This document shows, in pieces, positions 1 to 8,023 of a stretch of 64,000 nucleotides of DNA; position 1 is the stretch's first letter; each line of letters starts with the position of its first letter. This stretch comes from Pseudomonadota bacterium. Lineage in GTDB: Bacteria; Pseudomonadota; Gammaproteobacteria; Pseudomonadales; Pseudohongiellaceae. The notes below the pieces were generated by a model, which saw nothing but the letters and a program-made list of their open reading frames with translations, was not told the DNA's origin and ran no database searches. A program made the translations under genes and the position numbers. The stretch is taken from positions 1 through 64,000 of the forward strand of contig JAQCKF010000014.1 in NCBI GenBank assembly GCA_027592275.1. The letters run 5' to 3'.

Positions 1-560
1 CGAATTTGGCGCGTTCGTAGATCTTCCATACCAGAGCTGAAGTCGAGTACTTTGAATTGATCTATTGTGTAGTAGAGTGCGTTTACGGTGAAGTCTCGAC
101 GAAGCGCGTCCTCATCTATGCCGCCATACACATTATCTCTCAGAATCATTCCTGAACTTGAATGTGCAGAATCCAAACCGCGAATCTTTCTTCTATGTTC
201 CTGGTCGCCAAATTCATTCTGTGCATCATGATGGGCTCGAAACGTTGCTACTTCGATAATCTCCCTACCGAAACTGATATGCACAATTTTAAATCGTCGA
301 CCTATAATGCGTGAGTTTCTAAACAGGCCTTTAAGCTCTTCCGGTGTTGCGTTAGTCGCGATATCAAAGTCTTTCGGTTTGTTACCCAAAAGCAAGTCTC
401 TTACTCCACCGCCTACCAGATAGCCATGGAATCCAGCTTCATCGAGTCGATACAGCACTTTCAGCGCATTAGGGGCAATTTGTTTGCGGGATATTGGATG
501 TTGATCACGCTCGACGATATGCGCTTTGTCCAATCCCGGCAAAGGTACTTTTGAATTCAT
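1..560 (-). CDS. pcnB: poly(A) polymerase I PcnB, partial (C-terminal part beyond window)
   Basis: Only the first about 186 residues are inside the window; the gene runs off the left edge. The nucleotidyltransferase motif is clear: GGGVRD at residues 50-55 followed by KDFD with catalytic Asp64 and Asp66. The downstream [11 protein letters not shown] stretch is typical of bacterial poly(A) polymerases rather than CCA-adding enzymes. PcnB adds 3' poly(A) tails that promote RNA decay. It follows cbrB on the same strand, as in Pseudomonas. The ATG at 558-560 opens with [14 protein letters not shown]. The 747-base gap to cbrB is not empty and holds a candidate small RNA. Confidence 0.93.
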   Translation of the reverse strand, partial: MNSKVPLPGLDKAHIVERDQHPISRKQIAPNALKVLYRLDEAGFHGYLVGGGVRDLLLGNKPKDFDIATNATPEELKGLFRNSRIIGRRFKIVHISFGREIIEVATFRAHHDAQNEFGDQEHRRKIRGLDSAHSSSGMILRDNVYGGIDEDALRRDFTVNALYYTIDQFKVLDFSSGMEDLRTRQI

Positions 561-756
561 CGAGGATCAGCTTTAAATCGGGCTAAACAAAAAATGGGGT
601 TTTCTCGCTGCAGAAGGAAAAGGATTGGAGTAAACACATTGCAATGCTAGTTCTCGGGAGTGGTGTCGCCACTGACACATGTGACCATAGGCTCAATTCG
701 CATGATACACCGGCGCAGGCAAAATAGCAGAATATCAAAAGGTTGGGGAGGGAGAT

Positions 757-1018
757 AAGGGGGTGAAGACCACCCCCCGTCGGAAGTTAATAGTTATTAT
801 TGCTATTGGTTATTTGCTTATAATTTTTATTAGTTGGGAGCCAATTACGGCGCCGCATAAGCAAGAGGCAGTAAATTTGGGGAACCGTAACAACTTGCTA
901 CGAGCCTCAAACCCAGCCTTATTATTATTTAATGCACTAACCTTAGTTGTATAACTCAGTAATGCTATTTTTGTTTTTATTAAGATTTATTATTATTATT
1001 TATTGTTATTATTATTCT
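757..1018 (-). ncRNA. crcZ: candidate CrcZ-type Hfq/Crc-sequestering small RNA
   Basis: The gap between cbrB and pcnB is where Pseudomonas encodes CrcZ. Read on the minus strand, a sigma-54 promoter (1043-1028) predicts a start near 1017-1018. The RNA would then carry four A-rich clusters made of ARN triplets: 1016-986, 981-964 (six consecutive triplets, AAT AAA AAC AAA AAT AGC), 929-918 and 831-793 (ending AAT AGC AAT AAT AAC). Such triplets bind the distal face of Hfq and, with Crc, titrate catabolite repression. A GC-rich hairpin (777-759) could form the 3' end, giving about 260 nt versus about 400 nt in P. aeruginosa. No convincing minus-strand reading frame exists. Identity is inferred from synteny, promoter type and motif content, not primary sequence similarity. 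An AT-rich untranslated leader of pcnB is the alternative. Confidence 0.72.
759..777 (-). terminator. hairpin at the 3' end of the candidate CrcZ-like RNA
   Basis: On the minus strand GGGGGTG, loop GTCTT and CACCCCC form a perfect 7-bp GC-rich stem. The following TTATCTCCC is not a good U tract, so this may be a weak terminator or a protective 3' hairpin with some read-through into pcnB. Confidence 0.5.
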
Positions 1019-1027
1019 CTTACAATA

Positions 1028-1043
1028 AGCACTTACTGTGCCA
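1028..1043 (-). promoter_or_regulatory. sigma-54 (-24/-12) promoter of the crcZ-like RNA
   Basis: The minus strand reads TGGCACAGTAAGTGCT. It has TGGCAC at -24, GC at -12, and exactly 10 bases between the GG and GC, matching the RpoN consensus TGGCAC-N5-TTGC at the essential positions. The expected start is about 12 bases downstream, at 1017-1018, just before the first A-rich cluster. RpoN itself is encoded at 26492-28003. Confidence 0.8.
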
Positions 1044-1116
1044 ATAAGACTAAATTGTTATTTATCAGTCACTTAGCTTTTCAGAAGTTAGTAATCAAAT
1101 CTTAATCCCTCACTTT

Positions 1117-1214
1117 TGTTACGGATATTCCCCGATTGGGTGGGTATAAGGGTAGCGGTAACAAATCACATCTCAGCACGCGTGCAAAGCCCAGGCTAGC
1201 GGTATGCTTGTTAC
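1117..1214 (-). promoter_or_regulatory. candidate CbrB upstream activating sites (TGTTAC/GTAACA repeats)
   Basis: Three copies of the same hexamer lie 100-200 bases upstream of the predicted RNA start: TGTTAC at 1117-1122, its inverted form GTAACA at 1158-1163, and TGTTAC at 1209-1214. The first two are arms of a longer inverted match (TTTGTTACGG and CGGTAACAAA) with centres 41 bp apart, about four helical turns. From memory, the CbrB target upstream of Pseudomonas crcZ is a palindrome of TGTTAC and GTAACA half-sites. Placement between the cbrB gene and a sigma-54 promoter fits an enhancer-binding protein site. Confidence 0.6.
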
Positions 1215-1307
1215 TTACGCTTATTGCAGCGGTAGAAGTAAGTCCGTTGCTGTTCCAAGGGAGTTGTCGACGGCAAGTAAATGGCGATTTCTTTGCCTTT
1301 TTTAGCT

Positions 1308-2681
1308 TTAGTGCTTCTTCTTACGGGGAATGCCGAAGCGCTGGCGACGCTCCCAAAGACACTTGCGGCTTATGCCCAATTTCTTCGCGAGCTGGGTCTC
1401 ATTCATGGCGTCCTGGTGCTCAAGAACGAAGCGCTGGAAGTAGTCTTCTAATGAGAGCTCCTCGATGGGCTGGGGAGTATTCTGTAGGTTCTGTAATTCT
1501 GACTTCTGAGCTGTGGTCAGCTTCTCTTCGTCGTCTATAGCAAGCAGTTCCTCTGATATTTCCAATTCTTCGGCCAGCACAACAGCGCGTTCTATCGCAT
1601 TTTCGAGCTCACGGACGTTTCCAGGCCAGCCATAATTGACTATGGCGCGCCTAGCACCGTCGCTCAGTTTGAGCATCTTGGTTTTAAGGCGCTTACAGGT
1701 GCGTTGCAGAATGACTTCACCTAATTCGAGTATATCGTCACCGCGGTCTCTAAGTGGCGGGATCAGGAGTGTCATCACATTGATGCGGTAATAGAGGTCT
1801 TCACGGAAGTGTCCATCTACTACTAATTGCTTGAGGTCACGATGGGTAGCAACGACTAGGCGCACGTCGACTTTTGTTGACTGCACGGAGCCGACCTTGC
1901 GAATTTCGTTTTCTTGCAGAACTCGTAGCAGTCTGGCCTGAGCCTCGAGCGGTAGCTCACCAATTTCATCTAAGAATAGCGTGCTGCCATTGGCGGCTTC
2001 GACTAAACCTGTTCTGGTTGCAGTGGCGCCGGTGAAGGCTCCTTTTTCGTGGCCGAATAGTTCAGACTCAATTAAGTTTTCTGGAATCGCTGCGCAATTT
2101 ACAGAAATCATTTCCTGTGTGTGGCGATTGCTCAAGTTGTGAAGCGCTCTAGCAACGAGTTCTTTTCCCGTTCCTGATTCGCCATTGATTAAGACCGTAG
2201 AGTTGGTAAGTGCAACTTTGCGAATTCGTCGAAACAGTTCCATCATCGGCGGACAACTACCGATCATTCCATGAACAGGAGGTTCAAATTCTGCAAGTGC
2301 TTCAACAGATTGACGTGGCGCTTTAGCGTGTTCGCGAATTATTTTGGCAACGGACGCGATCAGTTCTTTGTGTTCAAACGGTTTGGCGATGTAGTCGACG
2401 GCGCCAAGTTTCATCGAATCGATGGCTGAGCGAATGCTTGAGTAGCTAGTCATGATTAGAACCGGCGTGGTGGTTGCCTTGATCAGGTCGGTTCCAGGCG
2501 CGCCCGGCAAACGCAGGTCGCTGATTATTACGTCGAAGTCGTCCATGTTGAAATTTTCTATCGACTCTTTAACCGTTCCGGCTTCGCTTACTTTGTATTC
2601 GTGGCGTTCTAGCAATCGCTTCAAGGCAGTTCGAATAACCACCTCATCTTCCACTACTAAAACTTGTTGCATCGCTGTCAT
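1308..2681 (-). CDS. cbrB: sigma-54-dependent response regulator CbrB
   Basis: A 457-residue NtrC-type activator. The receiver domain occupies residues 5-115, with phospho-acceptor Asp55 in ISDLRLPG and conserved Lys100. The central AAA+ domain (about 137-370) has Walker A GESGTGKE at 167-174, the sigma-54 contact loop GAFTGA at 214-219 and Walker [10 protein letters not shown] Fis-type helix-turn-helix is at the C terminus (about 425-450). It lies directly after a CbrA-type kinase and before pcnB, as in Pseudomonas, so CbrB is preferred over a generic NtrC. It should activate RpoN promoters for carbon/nitrogen use, most obviously the RNA just downstream. Translation could also begin three codons later at MQQVLVV. 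Confidence 0.92.
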   Translation of the reverse strand: MTAMQQVLVVEDEVVIRTALKRLLERHEYKVSEAGTVKESIENFNMDDFDVIISDLRLPGAPGTDLIKATTTPVLIMTSYSSIRSAIDSMKLGAVDYIAKPFEHKELIASVAKIIREHAKAPRQSVEALAEFEPPVHGMIGSCPPMMELFRRIRKVALTNSTVLINGESGTGKELVARALHNLSNRHTQEMISVNCAAIPENLIESELFGHEKGAFTGATATRTGLVEAANGSTLFLDEIGELPLEAQARLLRVLQENEIRKVGSVQSTKVDVRLVVATHRDLKQLVVDGHFREDLYYRINVMTLLIPPLRDRGDDILELGEVILQRTCKRLKTKMLKLSDGARRAIVNYGWPGNVRELENAIERAVVLAEELEISEELLAIDDEEKLTTAQKSELQNLQNTPQPIEELSLEDYFQRFVLEHQDAMNETQLAKKLGISRKCLWERRQRFGIPRKKKH

Positions 2682-2729
2682 GTGATTACTTAATTCGGTT
2701 GCGGCTATTGGTTCAATAACCCGTCTGCA

Positions 2730-5651
2730 TTAGTGCGTGACGGAATCGCTATGGTAGCAAGGAAATCGCAGTAATACCCGCGTGCCACCTGTGTCTTCGT
2801 TTGCGGGACTGATTATATCAATATCACCACCTAAGTCTTCAATTATACTGAAAACGAGAGAGAGCCCTAAACCAGTGCCTTCTCCCGCCTCTTTGGTTGT
2901 GAAGAAAGGGTCGAAGACGCGATCCTTGATAGCGAGGGGAATGCCAATTCCTTCGTCGACAACAGCGATTTCGACTATCTCGCCCAATACTCGCGCCTGC
3001 AAGAGGACCTCGCCATTTGCTTGACTTGCATCACGAGCGTTGTTGATTAAGTTAATTAATACCTGCAGCAGGCGCTGCGAGTCACCGAGAACTTTCGCGT
3101 CAGGGTCGCAGTCGATGCGCAGGCTTAATTCTTTGCTCTTTCTATCCAGAGATACCAGAGTCTGAGCCTGTGCCATGCATTCGCTAATAGTTACTATTTC
3201 ACTTACGTATTGAGTCTTGTTTGTACCTGCGTGCGCAAAGTTGACCAAGGATTTTAGGATCGTCGATGTGCGATCGGTTTGTTCGATGATTTGCTCGGCA
3301 AGGTTGAGCAATTCTTTGTCATCGTATTCGTCTCGAATGGTTTGTGCGAGGCAGGCAATGCCGGTGATCGGGTTTCCAATCTCATGAGCTACGCCTGCGG
3401 CCAGCCTACCGATGGAGGCAAGTCTTTCACTGTGTGTCAGACCCGCTTCCAGAATTTCCATTTCGGTAATGTCTTCTAGAAGAATGATGACGCCCTCGTG
3501 AATGGAATCTGGGTTGCTGGTTTGTTCTATAAGAGCCTTGTGCAGGTTGACCGTCCGTTTCTGATCATCTAATTCGAACACATACTTGTAGGAATGATTA
3601 GCGTCGTCATCAATAAAATTTGCAAACAGACTTAGCCAAGGGTCCGAAAGATCGATAAGTTGAGAGCCGACGACATTGGCACTATCCAGTTGCGTAAACT
3701 GTTCCATCGCCCGATTCCACATGATGACTTCATTGTCTGTACTGAGCGAGCAGACGCCTAGGGGTAGATCGAGTAGGATCTGGCGATGGTAGCGTCTCAG
3801 GTTGTCGAGATCTGCTGCCATGCCAGACAGATTGCTGCGATAGGCTTCGATGCGATTCTCGATAACATTAAGATCCGAGCTACCATGTTCCGAGACGATG
3901 CTATAGGGAAGGTAGCCATCGATAATTTCTCGAGCAATCGACGGGCCAAGTAAGCCCGATAGATTCGCCTCCAACTTTCCGCGCAGTTGCTGCATTGCGT
4001 AGGGCCGCCGATCGTTCTGGTCAATTTTTAAATCCTTTAGTGCTCGAGCTACTTCCCGATTTGCGGTTTTCCCACCCAATGGCTTGCTAAGGCTTTTAAT
4101 AAAATCGCGCGGTGATTTCGCGACTAGTCCGCTGCGCTTGCGGCGCTTAATTGTATCGAGCGTGCAGATATCGGCGGAGCTTCGCTCTGCGTCGCTGCTC
4201 GTGCTGAAGAGGGAGACAGCTACGAATAGCACGCAGTTGGTAATGAGTGAGAGGGCGGTAATCTCACGCCAATTGACCGAAACTAGGGCAAGGGGGTCAG
4301 TGTCTGATAACAGCGGTAGCATGAGAAACAGGAACCAGATGAGCACGCCGGCGCCCAGCCCCCATAGGAAGCCTTTTTTATTTGCCACTGGCCAGTAAAG
4401 AATCGCGACAATGCCAGGCATAAATTGCAGGCAGGCAGTGAACGCGACAATGCCGATCACCTGAATGCTAATTTGCTCGCTAGGCAGGTAATGGAAGAGA
4501 AAACCAAGCCATATAATTGCGGTTATAAGGGTGCGGCGCTTCCAGAGTAGCCAGCGATAAATATCCTCATTCGCCTTGGGTTGGTAGATGGGAAGTATCA
4601 AATGGTTCAAGCACATATTTGAAAGCGCGAGCGTTATAACAATGATCAGACCGCTCGCGGCGGACAGCCCACCTAGGTAGGCGAGTAGGCTGATCAGAGG
4701 AGCTTCGTAAGCGGCACCAATAATTACGGGGAAGTATTCCACCTGCACGCTGCTGCCCGACTGTAGGCCGGCCCAGAGAATGGGAAGGACGGGCAGGCTA
4801 AGCAGTAAGAAATACAGAGGCAAGCCCCAGCTCGCAAACGAGAGGGCGCGCTGACCATTATTGCCAGTAAAGGTCACGTAGAACATATGTGGCATCGCGA
4901 CCGCAGCGGTGAAGAATAGTAGCGCCATAACATGAAAGGAAGAGAAGTAGTCTGTGTTCTTCAGGCTTGCTACAAGCTCAGGTTGCTCTTGCAACCATTG
5001 ATCGAGTCCATCGAAACTGCCGAAGGCGCCGTACACCGCGAACGCTCCCACAACGAGGAACGCTATCAGCTTCACTAGCGATTCGAAGGCAATCGCCATG
5101 ACCAGGCCGTCATATTGTGTTCGTCCAGCCCTTCTAGAGGTGCCGAACAGGATCGAGAATAGTGTAATTATTACGCAGAAGCCGATCGCGAATGATCCTT
5201 GCTCTGCCTCAGGGGAGAGCAAAAACGCCGTGTCTGAAACTGCTCTGATCTGCAGCGCGATAAGCGGAATAACGGCGATCAAGATGACCAGGGTGGAAGC
5301 GGTGCCTGCCCAAGGCGAGCGGTAGCGAAAGGCGACTAGATCAGCCAGTGAGCTCAGTTGGTAGGTGCGAGTCAGTTCAAGTAGCGGGCGCAATAGCAAA
5401 GGTGAAAGCAGAAATGCCAGCGAGATGCCGATAGACCCGGCGAGATAGCCATAGCCATCACGTTGGGCATTGCCGATGGAAGTATAGTAAGCCCAGACGC
5501 TGGCGAACACGCCGAGAGAGAGGACGTAGATGATTGGGTGGCGAACGATTTTTTCGGGGATCCAGCCGCGCTCCGTCACGAAGGCGATGCCAAATAATAG
5601 CGCGAGATATCCGCTGCCTAGAGCGACGATTGTGCTTACTTCAAAATTCAT
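2730..5651 (-). CDS. cbrA: transporter-coupled sensor histidine kinase CbrA
   Basis: A 973-residue hybrid. The first about 500 residues form a sodium:solute-symporter (SLC5/SSS) membrane domain with many hydrophobic helices. A STAC linker follows (RPYAMQQLRGKLEANLSG and LLGPSIAREIIDGYLPYS), then a PAS domain. The kinase has the H-box at HEIGNP (His756), N box LINLINNARDAS, G1 box DEGIGIP and TGLGLS. This SSS-STAC-PAS-kinase order is the CbrA signature; it couples solute transport or sensing to phosphorylation of CbrB. The ATG at 5651 is chosen over an upstream start at 5687 because it begins the family N terminus MNFEVSTIVAL and overlaps the end of cbrX by 11 bases, suggesting translational coupling. 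Confidence 0.93.
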   Translation of the reverse strand: MNFEVSTIVALGSGYLALLFGIAFVTERGWIPEKIVRHPIIYVLSLGVFASVWAYYTSIGNAQRDGYGYLAGSIGISLAFLLSPLLLRPLLELTRTYQLSSLADLVAFRYRSPWAGTASTLVILIAVIPLIALQIRAVSDTAFLLSPEAEQGSFAIGFCVIITLFSILFGTSRRAGRTQYDGLVMAIAFESLVKLIAFLVVGAFAVYGAFGSFDGLDQWLQEQPELVASLKNTDYFSSFHVMALLFFTAAVAMPHMFYVTFTGNNGQRALSFASWGLPLYFLLLSLPVLPILWAGLQSGSSVQVEYFPVIIGAAYEAPLISLLAYLGGLSAASGLIIVITLALSNMCLNHLILPIYQPKANEDIYRWLLWKRRTLITAIIWLGFLFHYLPSEQISIQVIGIVAFTACLQFMPGIVAILYWPVANKKGFLWGLGAGVLIWFLFLMLPLLSDTDPLALVSVNWREITALSLITNCVLFVAVSLFSTSSDAERSSADICTLDTIKRRKRSGLVAKSPRDFIKSLSKPLGGKTANREVARALKDLKIDQNDRRPYAMQQLRGKLEANLSGLLGPSIAREIIDGYLPYSIVSEHGSSDLNVIENRIEAYRSNLSGMAADLDNLRRYHRQILLDLPLGVCSLSTDNEVIMWNRAMEQFTQLDSANVVGSQLIDLSDPWLSLFANFIDDDANHSYKYVFELDDQKRTVNLHKALIEQTSNPDSIHEGVIILLEDITEMEILEAGLTHSERLASIGRLAAGVAHEIGNPITGIACLAQTIRDEYDDKELLNLAEQIIEQTDRTSTILKSLVNFAHAGTNKTQYVSEIVTISECMAQAQTLVSLDRKSKELSLRIDCDPDAKVLGDSQRLLQVLINLINNARDASQANGEVLLQARVLGEIVEIAVVDEGIGIPLAIKDRVFDPFFTTKEAGEGTGLGLSLVFSIIEDLGGDIDIISPANEDTGGTRVLLRFPCYHSDSVTH

Positions 5652-5817
5652 CGGAATCCTGTTCTCGATGAGACCAGCTGGCGACAAGGATTACTATGAA
5701 ACCCACAAAGAACGGGCGATACCAGCCACCAGCACTTTGGTTGATCCAATCTACGCTAAGTAAGAACAGCAGATAGATTATTAGTAACAGGACCAAGATT
5801 GATCGAGGTATATACAC
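5641..5817 (-). CDS. cbrX: small two-helix membrane protein upstream of cbrA (CbrX-like)
   Basis: A 58-residue protein starting at GTG 5817, chosen because AAGGAA sits five bases upstream. The frame is open further upstream, but that part is polar and lacks a ribosome binding site. It has two hydrophobic segments (about residues 5-24 and 35-52) and an acidic tail, EQDSDEF. Its stop overlaps the cbrA start within ATGAATTTTGA, so translation of cbrA is probably coupled. Pseudomonas has a small translationally coupled orf, cbrX, in the same place. The name rests on position and size; no biochemical role can be read from the sequence. Confidence 0.7.
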   Translation of the reverse strand: MYIPRSILVLLLIIYLLFLLSVDWINQSAGGWYRPFFVGFIVILVASWSHREQDSDEF

Positions 5818-5909
5818 AGGTATTCCTTCACAGTGATAACGCTTGCTGGATGTTATAAGGAGCGTCTGGTCAAGTCTATGGCTATGAGGGTCAAGCAATC
5901 GACTCGCTA

Positions 5910-6821
5910 CTACAGTGGCAGGCTACTGACTTTTGCTACCCTTTGACTGTCCCAGCTGCCTATAGCCCACTGCAATTGCGACTTGGGGCTCTCTTTTTCT
6001 ATTTCCACCGGTGGTGCTTGGCCGAGAAAAGTCAGTGCCTTGTATATCGCCTGGGATGCCTTATCAGTTTCAATTGATGGTGCAAAAGACTGTTTGCTGA
6101 GTTTCTGCCCCTTTTCATCGACGATGATCGGGATGTGGGCGTAGCTCATTTCTTGGTAATTGAGGACTCTTTGCAAATAGATTTGTCTTGGGGTTGAGTC
6201 GAGCAAATCCCTGCCCCTCACTACATGAGTTATGTTCTGAAACTTATCGTCGACAACCACAGCTAGCTGATAAGCAAATAGCTTGTCCTTTCGACGAATT
6301 ATGAAATCGCCAACCTCGTCTTCTAGTTGTTGGGCGAAGTGCCCTTGAATCTCATCATCGAAGCCTAGTTTTAGTGCGTCAGTTTTCAAGCGCAAGGCAT
6401 AGGGCATCTTGGGAGGTGCGCTGCGTTCACGGCAGGAACCATTGTAGACCAATCCCATTTCTCTGATCTGTGGCCGGGTGCAATCGCAGGGATAGCACAG
6501 GCCTTTGTCTTGAAGCTGATCTATAACTTCTTCATAAGCATCCAAGCGTGAGCTTTGATAGAGCACTTCACCATCCCAATCCATGCCAAACTCTTGCAGC
6601 TGTTGCAGGATAAGCTCGGCGCTGCCGGTGGGCTCTCTGGGCGGATCTAGGTCTTCGACGCGCAGTAGCCACTTACCTTGGTTTGCGCGCGCATCGAGAA
6701 AACTCGCTAATGCGGCAAGCAGCGAGCCGAAGTGTAGAGGGCCTGTGGGCGAGGGAGCGAAGCGACCAACATAGCCTGGTCTGTGCTTCGAATCGGCTTG
6801 AGAGATTGTTGATTTTTGCAT
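5910..6821 (-). CDS. gluQ: glutamyl-queuosine tRNA(Asp) synthetase
   Basis: A 303-residue truncated GluRS paralogue that glutamylates queuosine at position 34 of tRNA-Asp. It has the class I signature GRFAPSPTGPLHFGSLLAAL, a zinc-site Cys cluster (CYPCDC, later C in NGSCRERS) and a KLSKQ version of KMSKS. The anticodon-binding domain of true GluRS is absent, which sets the family. The reading frame extends upstream to 7034, but those residues come from the MITE-like element, so the ATG at 6821 is preferred even though no strong ribosome binding site precedes it. It lies next to dksA, as in many gammaproteobacteria. Confidence 0.95.
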   Translation of the reverse strand: MQKSTISQADSKHRPGYVGRFAPSPTGPLHFGSLLAALASFLDARANQGKWLLRVEDLDPPREPTGSAELILQQLQEFGMDWDGEVLYQSSRLDAYEEVIDQLQDKGLCYPCDCTRPQIREMGLVYNGSCRERSAPPKMPYALRLKTDALKLGFDDEIQGHFAQQLEDEVGDFIIRRKDKLFAYQLAVVVDDKFQNITHVVRGRDLLDSTPRQIYLQRVLNYQEMSYAHIPIIVDEKGQKLSKQSFAPSIETDKASQAIYKALTFLGQAPPVEIEKESPKSQLQWAIGSWDSQRVAKVSSLPL

Positions 6822-6835
6822 TGAGCAGTAGTGTA

Positions 6836-7099
6836 GGGCACCTCTGAATAATTCTATAGTACCTCTGCGAATCCTGAAGCGTTCAGCCGCGAGACGCAGA
6901 TTGCCGTTAATGGCCGTAGTCCTTAACAAGAGCTGCTTTGAGCGGATGAACGCTTCAGGACTCGCCCTTCGGGGCATTTGGACTGTCCCGATATCTTTGT
7001 TGTCTCTTTTTGGCAGGCCGACGCATGCCGGCAAAGAGACGCCTTAATCTCGAAACAGTCCAAAAGCCAGAGGTGCTATAGAATTGTTTAGAGGTGCCC
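6836..7099. repeat. MITE-like palindromic element with 32-bp terminal inverted repeats
   Basis: The ends at 6836-6867 and 7068-7099 are inverted copies of each other (GGGCACCTCT at each outer edge), with only three differences in 32 bases. Two nested inverted repeats lie inside: CCTGAAGCGTTCA with its complement near 6945-6960, and TTTGGACTGT...ACAGTCCAAA enclosing a GTCTCTTT/AAAGAGAC pair. It is 264 bp, has no coding capacity and sits between dksA and gluQ. The form is that of a non-autonomous miniature transposon. I see no clear target duplication and no transposase in the window. Confidence 0.72.
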
Positions 7100-7174
7100 A
7101 TGTCCGGATTGGGTCCGTATTTCTCTCTCAATCGGGAAGGGTTGAATTGGTGAATTCTGATTGGCAGTGAGAGC

Positions 7175-7212
7175 AGCCGCTTGCGCTATTTCTTTGAGGA
7201 GCGCAGGCGGCT
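7175..7212. terminator. hairpin downstream of dksA
   Basis: Arms AGCCGCTTGCGCT (7175-7187) and AGCGCAGGCGGCT (7200-7212) pair over 13 bases with one mismatch on the minus strand (a G-U wobble on the plus strand). No U run follows, so it could be an attenuating or stabilising hairpin between dksA and gluQ rather than a strict intrinsic terminator. Confidence 0.45.
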
Positions 7213-7224
7213 ATATCGGCTAGC

Positions 7225-7668
7225 TTAGCTGCCGAGTTGTTTTTCTTTAATCTCGTCGAGAGTTTTACAATCGATGCACTTGTTCGCAGTCGGTCGTGCT
7301 TCTAGTCGGCGGATACCTATATCGATTCCGCAAGAATCACAGTAGCCATAGTCATTCTGAGCGATGAGCTCAATGGTGCTATCGATTTTCTTGATTAGCT
7401 TGCGCTCACGGTCACGCGTGCGCAGCTCGAGACTAAATTCTTCTTCCTGCGTTGCGCGATCTGCGGGATCTGGGTAGTTCGCGGCATCGTCCTGCATGTG
7501 ATGCACCGTGCGATCGACTTCCTGCATCAATTGCTCGCGCCAGTTGAGCAGGATCGCCTTGAAGTGCTGGCGCTGTTTCTCGTTCATGTACACTTCGTTT
7601 TTCTTCGGCTTGTATGGAACGAAGTTTTGTAGAACCGGTTGTGATCCTAAGCCCTGAGAGTTAGCCAT
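7225..7668 (-). CDS. dksA: RNA polymerase-binding transcription factor DksA
   Basis: A 147-residue DksA, which binds the RNA polymerase secondary channel and works with ppGpp in the stringent response. The coiled coil carries the tip motif DPADRA, and the C4 zinc finger reads CDSCG...NKCIDC. Length and the N-terminal region before the coiled coil match the standard family. It is followed on the same strand by a hairpin, the MITE-like element and gluQ. It is the canonical copy; a shorter paralogue lies at 11684-12061. Confidence 0.97.
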   Translation of the reverse strand: MANSQGLGSQPVLQNFVPYKPKKNEVYMNEKQRQHFKAILLNWREQLMQEVDRTVHHMQDDAANYPDPADRATQEEEFSLELRTRDRERKLIKKIDSTIELIAQNDYGYCDSCGIDIGIRRLEARPTANKCIDCKTLDEIKEKQLGS

Positions 7669-7976
7669 GAGCGCTAATGCCTTTGTGTATCCCTATTTAG
7701 CGAATTGTAATGCTTGTCTTGTAGGCAAGCTGGCGCATAGAAGAGGATTCTTCATTTATAAAACAAACTCATTGGAACGTGGTCGATAGAGTTTGATGAT
7801 GGATTTTTGCCTGCTCTCAATGCGTGTTCTTCGCGTTGCAAATGAGCATTTTTCAGAAAGCTGGGTAAGCTACCAGATTCTCTATGGGGATGCTATCAAA
7901 ATCATCAGTTAGTTGGATCGGGCCTCGAGCTGATCCTAAGGTTATTTATACCTAGCAGTCTTCAAAATTGATCTAC

Positions 7977-7982
7977 TATAAT
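7977..7982 (+). promoter_or_regulatory. perfect -10 hexamer upstream of the aminotransferase
   Basis: TATAAT lies 41 bases before the ATG at 8024. The matching -35 is poor, so this is a weak call. The rest of the 355-base divergent gap (7669-8023) between dksA and this gene shows no reading frame, repeat or RNA that I recognise; it presumably holds both promoters. Confidence 0.4.
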
Positions 7983-8023
7983 GACCCGCTTCCATAGTGC
8001 GATGTCCCTGCAGGAACCCCAGC

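Noticed and set aside
763..954. Plus-strand 63-codon frame with a hydrophobic stretch and GTG start
   Set aside because: It is antisense to the candidate CrcZ-like RNA; its hydrophobic run comes from translating the complement of A-rich RNA motifs, and its start lies in the GC hairpin. No supporting homology.
981..1016. TTA/ATT microsatellite-like repeat as a simple sequence repeat
   Set aside because: The triplets are imperfect (AAT, AAC, AAA mixed) and occur in several separated clusters downstream of a sigma-54 promoter, which fits Hfq-binding motifs better than slippage.
1136..1540. Plus-strand 134-codon frame
   Set aside because: Most of it overlaps the 3' end of cbrB in the opposite direction, and the rest covers the activator sites. 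No family resemblance.
6822..7034. N-terminal extension of gluQ by 71 codons
   Set aside because: The extra residues come from the MITE-like element; the conserved synthetase start is at MQKSTIS (6821).
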